Source of the DNA: Fidelibacterota bacterium
Lineage (GTDB): Bacteria > Fidelibacterota > Fidelibacteria > Fidelibacterales > Fidelibacteraceae
Direction: 5' to 3'
Assembly: GCA_029931905.1 (NCBI GenBank)
Contig: JAOZRH010000022.1
Span: forward strand, 1-20,550
Length of the DNA: 20,550 nucleotides
The notes beneath the pieces were generated by a model. It made no database searches and was not told where the DNA came from. It saw nothing but the letters and a program-made list of their open reading frames with translations. Below, piece after piece: positions 7,729-13,966 of the stretch (position 1 is its first letter; every line of letters starts with the position of its first letter). A program made the position numbers and the translations under genes.

Positions 7729-8172
7729 ATGAATAAAAACCAAATAAATCTAAATGAAATACTACTAAAATGGCAAATTTATCCAATTAAAGAAAATCCA
7801 TTGAAGGGAATAGTAGTTGGGATATTTATATTAGTAGTTTCGATTTATTCGTCAATGTTAATTGGAAATATGGCATTTTTGATTATAATATTAATAGTGT
7901 TATTTATGTTTGTTTTGCTTCCATATTATTTACCAACTAAATTCATTTTAACAAATAAAAAAGTAATTATAAAAAATGGACCTTTCAAAAAAGAGAGAGA
8001 ATGGAAATCTTTCAGAAGATTTGATTATGACAAAAAAATGTTAAAATTATTCTCTAATTCCACACCAAGTCGATTAGACAATTATAGAACATTAACATTG
8101 ATATTTAATCAAAATAATTCACAAGTAATTGAAATAATAAAAAATAAAATCAAGAATGAACAACAAAATTAA
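7729..8172 (+). CDS. Small membrane protein with bacterial PH-like domain
   Basis: 147 residues. After a short polar start there are two closely spaced membrane helices (about 26-44 and 48-66). A soluble C-terminal part follows, whose opening YLPTKFILTNKKVIIKNGPFKKEREW has the look of bacterial pleckstrin-like (bPH/DUF304, YdbS-like) domains. In these the strand pair 'y.lT.kRvi...G' follows a helical hairpin. Family assignment is moderate. ATG 7729 is chosen because TGAGG (7721-7725) lies just upstream, although the 3-base spacing is short. An upstream TTG at 7720 is less likely. Its 3' end overlaps the next gene by 17 bases, implying coupled expression. It is divergent from glgC. Function is unknown, perhaps membrane-surface scaffolding. 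Confidence 0.7.
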   Translation: MNKNQINLNEILLKWQIYPIKENPLKGIVVGIFILVVSIYSSMLIGNMAFLIIILIVLFMFVLLPYYLPTKFILTNKKVIIKNGPFKKEREWKSFRRFDYDKKMLKLFSNSTPSRLDNYRTLTLIFNQNNSQVIEIIKNKIKNEQQN

Positions 8173-8491
8173 AAAAAATATAAAGTTAACTGAAGAAAAA
8201 ATGATAAAACTATTCGCAAAAAAAATTGTTGATAAACATATGTCTGTTCCATCAATTTTATTTCTGGATATAGCTAAGCCATTAAGTTTTATTGGATCAC
8301 AGTTCCTAAATTTTTATGGACCATTTATTGAACCTTTTTTTTCAAAAGGAAATTTTTATCAATTCACAACTATGTTAGAAAAAAGAGAAAATATTGAAAA
8401 AATATTGTTGGAAATTGAAAAATTAGAAGATGAAAGAAAAAATAGTTTGCCACAAAAAAAAACACACAACACCAAAAAAGTTGAAAAATAA
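8156..8491 (+). CDS. Conserved-looking small hypothetical protein
   Basis: 111 residues, not recognised. The middle (30-63) is hydrophobic with Pro and Gly breaks (MSVPSILFLDIAKPLSFIGSQ...FYGPFIEPFF) and may lie on or in the membrane. Residues 76-97 form a charged Glu/Lys heptad-like helix, and the tail is Lys-rich. The gene overlaps the preceding PH-like gene by 17 bases in another frame, which supports translational coupling, but its own ribosome binding site is weak. An in-frame ATG at 8201, after a GAAG-like stretch, is an alternative start. It ends 62 bp before the four-gene membrane cassette on the same strand, so it may belong with it. Confidence 0.65.
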   Translation: MNNKIKKNIKLTEEKMIKLFAKKIVDKHMSVPSILFLDIAKPLSFIGSQFLNFYGPFIEPFFSKGNFYQFTTMLEKRENIEKILLEIEKLEDERKNSLPQKKTHNTKKVEK

Positions 8492-8503
8492 TTTTTTTAT
8501 GTT

Positions 8504-8536
8504 ATATCTGTCAGATATTTAGTATATTTTAGTATA
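8504..8536 (+). promoter_or_regulatory. Palindrome and direct repeats before the membrane cassette
   Basis: A perfect 7-1-7 palindrome ATATCTG-T-CAGATAT spans 8504-8518. It is followed by TTTAGTATA at 8518-8526, repeated exactly ten bases later at 8528-8536. A TATAAT occurs at 8533-8538 but sits too close to the GGAGG (8543-8547) to leave it in the transcript. The TATATT at 8523-8528 is a better-spaced -10. In that case the palindrome overlaps the -35 region, as expected of an operator. Confidence 0.45.
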
Positions 8537-8553
8537 ATAACTGGAGGAAGAAA

Positions 8554-9669
8554 ATGAAAAATAAAGTAATATTGCTAATGGTAATTTTGCTTTCGATATT
8601 CATATTTAATTTTGCTTTCGGCAATGAATTAAATATTGAAGTTGAGGTGGACAATTCCGAACCTGAGGGACAACTATTAAACATGAAGGTTACAGGTGTA
8701 GAAGATAATTCAACTTTTAAGGTATTCAAACAATTAGATGGAACTACAGAATGGATAGAATTAAAAAGTATTGACAAGTTGTCATCAAAAATTTATATTG
8801 GAAATGATATTTCAACTATAATAAGAGTTGTTACTTACGATAATGAAGGAAATATTCTAAATGAAGCAATTTCGGAACCATTGCTTACTAAAGCAAAATG
8901 GTTCAATACTACTCGACTTACAAGATTTTTATTTTTGGTAATTACTGCCGGATTAATCTTATTATATATAAGTAAAGCAAAGAAGAAACATGATATTTTT
9001 CTACGACCAATTGCCGGATTAAAGGCATTTGAAGAAGCTATTGGTAGAGCTACAGAAATGGGAAAATCTGTTTTATTTATTCCAGGAATTATGGATTTAG
9101 ATCAAGTTGAAACTATTTCGGGAATTATTCTATTAGGACATGTCTCTAAAATGACTGCAAGATATGAAACTGATTTAAATGTCCCAGTTGCTCGCTCAAT
9201 CGTGATGGAAGCTGGTAGAGAGATTGTTAGAGAATCTTATATGAGTGAAGGACGACCAGACCAGTTTAATAACGATATGGTACATTATTTAACAGATGAT
9301 CAATTTGCTTATGCGGCTGGAGTTAATGGAATTATGTTAAGAGAAAAACCTGCTGCCGTATTTATGCAAGGAAAATTTTATGCAGAATCATTAATCTTGG
9401 CAGAAACAGGAAACTCAATTGGTGCTATTCAAATTGCTGGAACAGGTTCACAAGCTCAATTACCATTTTTTATTACAGCTTGTGATTATACACTTATTGG
9501 TGAAGAATTTTTCGCCGCAAGTGCATACTTAGGCCAAGACCCAAAATTACTTGGTTCAATAAAAGGTCAAGATATGGTTAAAGCAGCGATAATGATAATC
9601 ATTGTGGTCGGAGTATTATTTGAATCCTTCGGAGCAGAATTCTTTAAAAAATTATTTGAAATTGGATAG
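8554..9669 (+). CDS. Membrane-cassette protein 1: signal peptide, extracytoplasmic beta domain, cytoplasmic DUF6754-like domain
   Basis: 371 residues. Residues 1-23 form a signal peptide or N-terminal anchor. Residues 24-115 are a beta-rich extracytoplasmic segment with a fibronectin-like look. A membrane helix lies at about 122-140 and is followed by KAKKK, which puts the next 200 residues in the cytoplasm. A last helix lies at about 345-364. The cytoplasmic part is the most conserved-looking: SVLFIPGIMDLDQVETISGI, VPVARSIVMEAGREIVRESY, LTDDQFAYAAGVNGIMLREKPAA, AETGNSIGAIQIAGT, FFITACDYTLIGEEFFAASAYL. I recall this pattern as DUF6754, but cannot check. GGAGG lies 6 bases before the ATG. It is the first of four genes spaced 1-9 bp apart. 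No catalytic motif was recognised. Confidence 0.8.
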   Translation: MKNKVILLMVILLSIFIFNFAFGNELNIEVEVDNSEPEGQLLNMKVTGVEDNSTFKVFKQLDGTTEWIELKSIDKLSSKIYIGNDISTIIRVVTYDNEGNILNEAISEPLLTKAKWFNTTRLTRFLFLVITAGLILLYISKAKKKHDIFLRPIAGLKAFEEAIGRATEMGKSVLFIPGIMDLDQVETISGIILLGHVSKMTARYETDLNVPVARSIVMEAGREIVRESYMSEGRPDQFNNDMVHYLTDDQFAYAAGVNGIMLREKPAAVFMQGKFYAESLILAETGNSIGAIQIAGTGSQAQLPFFITACDYTLIGEEFFAASAYLGQDPKLLGSIKGQDMVKAAIMIIIVVGVLFESFGAEFFKKLFEIG

Positions 9670-9677
9670 GAGATAAT

Positions 9678-10583
9678 ATGATTTTAAAAAGATATATACC
9701 GTTAGCTATAGTATTTATTGTTGGTGTTTTAATGTTGGCCTCTTGGTTTATTCCACATAGCCCTTTTGGTGAATTTGAAATTCATGCAACTCAATGGTTT
9801 GATATTATTGCAAGTTTTGCAATGATTCTTGGAGCATTAAATTTGATAAAAATACATAGCACAAAATTAATTCACAGAAAAACGAATTGGCAATATAGTT
9901 TAGTTGCCATTTTGGGTTTTACAATTACACTTATATTTGGATTTGTTCTAAAAGGTGGATATTTTCTTGTATTAACAGATGTAGGAAATTCACCTACTAA
10001 AGTTTCTGAAGTAATCGCGTCAGAATTACAAATTGAAAATACTATTGTACAAAAGGCCTATATTATTCCAGAAATTGGAGAAGGGAATAAAATTAAAAAA
10101 CAATATTACACAAAAAGTAGTGCGATTGAATTTAAAAATCAATTAGAAATAGCTGGTGCAACAGCAAAATTATCATCAGTTAAATGGGGTTCTCATTTAC
10201 AACAAGATAGTACTTATTTCTCCTGGATTTTTAGAAATGTCTTCACTTCATTGAGTGCAACAATGTTTGCATTACTTGCATTTTTTGTTGCAAGTGCATC
10301 ATACAGAGCATTCAAAATCAGAAATTTAGAAGCAACAATTTTATTGGTGGCTGGAATTATTATTATGATTGGAAGAGTGCCACTCGGTGTTTACATCACT
10401 AATTGGATACCGAGAGATTCTTTTTTCAGTTTTCTTCGTTTAGAAATATTACAGGAATGGATATATCAATTTCCAAATGCTGCAGGAGCAAGAGCAATTA
10501 TGATTGGAATCGGATTGGGAATTGTTGGAACTTCATTGAGAGTTATTATGGGAATTGAAAAATCATTCTTAGGGGAGAAATAA
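9678..10583 (+). CDS. Membrane-cassette protein 2: six-helix membrane protein with a soluble loop
   Basis: 301 residues, family not recognised. Three membrane helices (about 6-25, 40-58, 75-97) are followed by a polar segment of about 85 residues (100-183). In it, PTKVSEVIASELQIENTIVQKAYIIPE and a later EFKNQLEIAGATAKL stretch suggest a small alpha/beta domain. Three more helices follow (about 184-207, 217-240, 270-290). Helix parity places the soluble loop on the opposite side from the N-terminus; the positive charges around the first helices suggest the loop is extracytoplasmic. The gene starts 8 bp after the previous stop behind TAGGAGA, and ends 1 bp before the next gene, so expression is surely joint. 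Confidence 0.8.
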   Translation: MILKRYIPLAIVFIVGVLMLASWFIPHSPFGEFEIHATQWFDIIASFAMILGALNLIKIHSTKLIHRKTNWQYSLVAILGFTITLIFGFVLKGGYFLVLTDVGNSPTKVSEVIASELQIENTIVQKAYIIPEIGEGNKIKKQYYTKSSAIEFKNQLEIAGATAKLSSVKWGSHLQQDSTYFSWIFRNVFTSLSATMFALLAFFVASASYRAFKIRNLEATILLVAGIIIMIGRVPLGVYITNWIPRDSFFSFLRLEILQEWIYQFPNAAGARAIMIGIGLGIVGTSLRVIMGIEKSFLGEK

Positions 10584-10584
10584 A

Positions 10585-11439
10585 ATGAGTAATTTTTTAG
10601 ATAAATTAGATTCACTCGACAGAAGATATATATTTTTAATTATTGCAATTGTTGTTATACTACCACTGATATTTCCATTGGGATTACCTGTTGAACCAAC
10701 AAATTTAACCATTGATGCATTTGATGCAATAGATAATATTCCAAAGGATGAAAAAGTATTAGTATCTTTCGATTATGGTCCATCAACAAAACCAGAAATT
10801 CATCCGATGGCAATTGCAATTTTGAGACATTTATTCACAAACGGTAATAGAGTAATCATCACTTGCCTATGGCCAGACGGATTATTTATGTCTCGTGAAG
10901 CATTAGAACAAGTTGCTGATGGAGAATTTGGACTCGAATATGGAGTTGATTATGTAAATCTTGGTTACCGTCCGGGAAATGAAGCTGTTATAAAGGGTAT
11001 TACAAAAAGTTTTCCAGCAAACTTTACTGTTGATTCAAGAGCAATAAACATTAATGAAATACCATTAATGAATGGAGTTCAATCATTAAAAGACATTGGA
11101 TTTATTTTTAGTCTATCAGCTGGATATCCAGGTTCAAAAGAATGGGTACAATACGCATCTGATCCATTAAAAATAAAAACAAGTACAGGTGTAACATCGA
11201 TTCAAGTAAATGAGATATTGCCATTTGTTAAATCTGGTCAACTACAAGGAATCATTGCTGGAATGCCGGGAGCTGCTGAATATGAACAACTACTTGTAAA
11301 AAATAAAATTCATCCTACAATAGGAAAAGCGGGAAAATCAATGGATGCTCAATCTATTGCTCATCTTGTTATTGTTTTATTTATTATTGTAGGGAATATT
11401 TCTTACTTTGCTAAACGAAAAAAAGAAAAAAAATATTAG
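10585..11439 (+). CDS. Membrane-cassette protein 3: bitopic protein with large extracytoplasmic alpha/beta domain
   Basis: 284 residues, family not recognised. One helix at about 15-34 and one at about 257-276 flank a soluble region of about 220 residues. The first helix is preceded by DRR and the last is followed by KRKKEKK, so both ends are cytoplasmic and the soluble region is outside. That region alternates strands and helices in Rossmann-like fashion: EKVLVSFDYGPS, HPMAIAILRHLFTNGNRVIITCLW, YGVDYVNLGYRPGNEAVIKGI, LKDIGFIFSLSAGYPGSKEWVQY, and GQLQGIIAGMPGAAEYEQLL. The Gly-rich turns YRPGNEA, AGYPGSKE and GMPGAAEYE look like ligand-loop candidates. It starts 1 bp after the previous stop behind GGGGAGA. 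Function is unknown. Confidence 0.8.
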   Translation: MSNFLDKLDSLDRRYIFLIIAIVVILPLIFPLGLPVEPTNLTIDAFDAIDNIPKDEKVLVSFDYGPSTKPEIHPMAIAILRHLFTNGNRVIITCLWPDGLFMSREALEQVADGEFGLEYGVDYVNLGYRPGNEAVIKGITKSFPANFTVDSRAININEIPLMNGVQSLKDIGFIFSLSAGYPGSKEWVQYASDPLKIKTSTGVTSIQVNEILPFVKSGQLQGIIAGMPGAAEYEQLLVKNKIHPTIGKAGKSMDAQSIAHLVIVLFIIVGNISYFAKRKKEKKY

Positions 11440-11448
11440 GAGATAAGT

Positions 11449-12285
11449 ATGTCATTCGGAAATATATTTGGAGCTTGGGTTACAGTATTTTTAACACTCG
11501 CCATTTTAAGTTACTTATACAAGGATAATCCATTTTATAAAATTGCGGAACATGTTTATGTTGGTGTATCCGCAGCATATTGGGGAACAATAGCATTTTG
11601 GAATCAAGTTTGGCCTAATTTATTTGGTCGTTTATGGCCAGAATATGATCCAGCAACATTAACTGGATTTAATAAATTTTGGTATAAAATCTATAATGGA
11701 CTAACCTGGTTTAGCAGTAGTATTTTTCCAGAAAATGGAATTCCAGGAAATCAAGAACAGAATTTATGGTACATAATTGCTTTCTTGCTAGGTCTATTTA
11801 TGTTAGCTCGTCTAATTCCAAGCATTAATTGGTTAGGCAGATGGTCACTTGCATATGTAGTTGGAATGGCTGCCGGACTTAGAATTTATGGATTTATGAG
11901 TTCTAATGTTATCGCTCAAATTCACGGTTCTATTTTACCACTTTGGGGGAATGGAATGGGAATAGGCGATACAATTAATAACTTGGTATTAATAGTCGGA
12001 ACTGTTACAGGATTATTTTACTTTTTCTTTTCAGTTGAACATAAAGGAATTTTTGGAAAAGTATCACGAGTTGGAATTTACTTTCTAATGATATCTTTCG
12101 GAGCTTCATTTGGTTTTGCTGTTATGGGTCGTATTTCTTTATTGATTGGAAGATTTAATATACTTATTGAATATTCAAAGGAACAATATGGTTATGCTAC
12201 AATAGTATTGTTAGTTGTAATGGTAGCAACATTATTGATATTAAACTTGAAAAAGCCAGAACCTGAAGAAGAAATAGTTGAATAA
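11449..12285 (+). CDS. Membrane-cassette protein 4: polytopic membrane protein
   Basis: 278 residues, family not recognised. Hydrophobic segments at about 5-24, 35-55, 106-124, 131-150, 176-196, 206-235 and 249-267 suggest seven helices. A Trp/Tyr-rich loop (56-105, with WPEYDPATLTGFNKFWYKIYNG) lies between the second and third. The short C-terminal tail is acidic (PEPEEEIVE). Aromatic residues crowd the helix ends. It starts 9 bp after the previous stop behind TTAGGAGA and is the last gene of the cassette, 26 bp before a strong terminator. No transporter or enzyme signature was recognised. Its tight linkage to the three preceding genes suggests one membrane complex. Confidence 0.8.
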   Translation: MSFGNIFGAWVTVFLTLAILSYLYKDNPFYKIAEHVYVGVSAAYWGTIAFWNQVWPNLFGRLWPEYDPATLTGFNKFWYKIYNGLTWFSSSIFPENGIPGNQEQNLWYIIAFLLGLFMLARLIPSINWLGRWSLAYVVGMAAGLRIYGFMSSNVIAQIHGSILPLWGNGMGIGDTINNLVLIVGTVTGLFYFFFSVEHKGIFGKVSRVGIYFLMISFGASFGFAVMGRISLLIGRFNILIEYSKEQYGYATIVLLVVMVATLLILNLKKPEPEEEIVE

Positions 12286-12305
12286 CAATTTAAAATTATA
12301 ACACT

Positions 12306-12338
12306 AAAAAGCTCTCAATAAAAACTGAGAGCTTTTTT
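12306..12338 (+). terminator. Intrinsic terminator of the membrane cassette
   Basis: Stem GCTCTCA (12311-12317) / TGAGAGC (12326-12332) with an 8-base loop, followed by six T and preceded by five A. It closes the 8554-12285 unit and lies only 11 bases before the ATG of yjbQ. Confidence 0.9.
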
Positions 12339-12349
12339 AATTTAAGACT

Positions 12350-12754
12350 ATGAAAACAATTAAAAAAACACTTATTACAAATAAACGAACAGAATTTTTA
12401 GACATTTCGAATATCATACAACAAGAAATTGATAATTCTAAAATTGATAATGGTATCGTTGTTATTTTCACACCTCATACAACTGCCGGAATTACAATAA
12501 ATGAAAATGCCGATCCAGATGTAAAAACAGATCTTGATTATAAAATCAATAAAATGATACCTGAATACGATTCAAATTATTTACATTCAGAAGGAAATAG
12601 CGATAGTCATCTTAAATCATCACTTTTTAGTCCGTCTCTTTCATTAATATTTGAAAATAAAAAATTAATTCTCGGTATATGGCAAGCAATTTATTTTTGT
12701 GAATTCGACGGCCCAAGAAATAGAAAATATTATATAAAAATTATTTCTGACTAA
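12350..12754 (+). CDS. yjbQ: YjbQ/UPF0047 family protein
   Basis: 134 residues, the usual length of this small beta-rich trimeric family. Hallmarks are FTPHTTAGITINENADPDV (40-58), HSEGNSDSHLKSSL (79-92) and GIWQAIYFCEFDGPRNR (109-125), containing the conserved His, Glu, Asp and Trp positions. E. coli YjbQ has been linked to a weak secondary thiamine-phosphate synthase activity; the true role is unsettled. The residue usually Gly in 'SLLGPS' is Phe-Ser here, a minor deviation. No ribosome binding site is visible, and a terminator ends 11 bases before the ATG. The gene therefore depends on readthrough or on a leaderless start inside the terminator region. Its stop abuts the stop of the convergent gene with no base between. 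Confidence 0.92.
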   Translation: MKTIKKTLITNKRTEFLDISNIIQQEIDNSKIDNGIVVIFTPHTTAGITINENADPDVKTDLDYKINKMIPEYDSNYLHSEGNSDSHLKSSLFSPSLSLIFENKKLILGIWQAIYFCEFDGPRNRKYYIKIISD

Positions 12755-13954
12755 TTAATATATTTCATAAATATACTCATCTAACCATTCATAAAAACTT
12801 TTTAACTCTTTCTTATTGATTCCCTTTTTTCGCCATTTTTTAAGCAATTTATTTGCAGTATTAATTATCTTTTTTTCCTTTGGTAAAAGTGTTTGCATGT
12901 AACCATTATTTTCTCTATTCATCAATACTGAAAAATTTAAATATTTATATCCATTCCCCAATTTTATTGGGAAACATTTTTTTTTCAATTCCAAAACACT
13001 CTGATTTATAAACGAATTATCATTATTTACAGAAATAACACTTGTTGGTAATTTATCAGCTTCTGCAACCCATACTGGAGTAACAACTGTCAATAATGGC
13101 CAACCAAGTAATGTCCACATTGTTGTTAAATTAGGATTTTCATTGTCCTTAACCCCTTGAATTACCATTGATGAAGCGGTTGAACTTCGAACCACATAAT
13201 CTGATAAACAAACAAAAGTTGTATCATATTTATTTTCAGGAAGAGCCATTTTATAAAGATTTTTATCAAGCAATGAATGTTTTAAATTTCGTGTCGCTTT
13301 TTCTAAAATAAAATTTACTGATAATTTATTGTTTGAATATTCATTTTTAAACAATTCACTTGTTGTTTTGTATCTGATTATCCCCAATCCATTTTCATTA
13401 TCACCACTTACAGAAAAATTTGTTCTTATTAAATATCCATTTTTACTTAAATTTGCATCGTATTTTTTATATGAATAATATCCGGTTTCATAATATGCAG
13501 CACCACCTTTTGCATCTATTACTCCAAAATTTGCAGCCACTCCCCTTTTACCACTTGAATTCTTTAATAACTTTTCAAAATCAGAAAGATCTGAACATAT
13601 TTCCAATGCTTTCCTCATAAATATTCCCTCTTGATCATCTGCAACATCACAAGTTGTATCAGTATTTATATTATACGATGCTGTATTCATTATACTAAAT
13701 CCAGTTTCGTTACTACCCATCCAAATATTTTCTCCTGTTGTATCTGTCGAATTTGCAACACCAACCAAATCATATTTTTCCCCTTCAATAAAAATCAATT
13801 TATTTTCTAATGATCCCGTATCACGATGTTTCCACAAAATAGGTCTGCCATCAATTGTCGCACTACCAGAAATTATAGCCGAAGTACAAGCTAACCCAAA
13901 ATGAAAATTGGCAAATAAAATCATTATTCCAATAACAGTTTTCTTTATATTCAT
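12755..13954 (-). CDS. Secreted Ntn-hydrolase (C45 / choloylglycine-hydrolase-like amide hydrolase)
   Basis: 399 residues. The N-terminus is a signal peptide whose predicted cut (GLA, before C23) would expose a cysteine. It is followed by CTSAIISG...GRPILWKHRDT (23-46), the signature of N-terminal-nucleophile amide hydrolases, with Cys as nucleophile and an Arg-Asp pair (R44, D45). Further on, GSNETGFSIMNTASYN and YLIRTNFSVSG match the family's oxyanion and Asn positions in style. Likely action is cleavage of a linear amide bond outside the cytoplasm; substrate unknown. Membership between C45/AAT and the bile-salt-hydrolase branch is uncertain. GLAC is a poor lipobox (Gly at -3), so a lipoprotein is less likely. 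An AGAGGAG site precedes the ATG. It lies 12 bp after uvrA and is probably co-transcribed with it. Confidence 0.78.
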   Translation of the reverse strand: MNIKKTVIGIMILFANFHFGLACTSAIISGSATIDGRPILWKHRDTGSLENKLIFIEGEKYDLVGVANSTDTTGENIWMGSNETGFSIMNTASYNINTDTTCDVADDQEGIFMRKALEICSDLSDFEKLLKNSSGKRGVAANFGVIDAKGGAAYYETGYYSYKKYDANLSKNGYLIRTNFSVSGDNENGLGIIRYKTTSELFKNEYSNNKLSVNFILEKATRNLKHSLLDKNLYKMALPENKYDTTFVCLSDYVVRSSTASSMVIQGVKDNENPNLTTMWTLLGWPLLTVVTPVWVAEADKLPTSVISVNNDNSFINQSVLELKKKCFPIKLGNGYKYLNFSVLMNRENNGYMQTLLPKEKKIINTANKLLKKWRKKGINKKELKSFYEWLDEYIYEIY

Positions 13955-13966
13955 AATATCTCCTCT

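Noticed and set aside
8533..8538. Perfect TATAAT as the -10 of the cassette promoter
   Set aside because: It lies 5 bases before the GGAGG ribosome binding site, so the message would start within or after that site. The upstream TATATT is better placed.
13886..13954. Lipoprotein signal (GLAC) on the Ntn-hydrolase
   Set aside because: The -3 position is Gly instead of Leu/Val/Ile, and the Cys coincides with the expected catalytic nucleophile, so export with signal peptidase I cleavage fits better.
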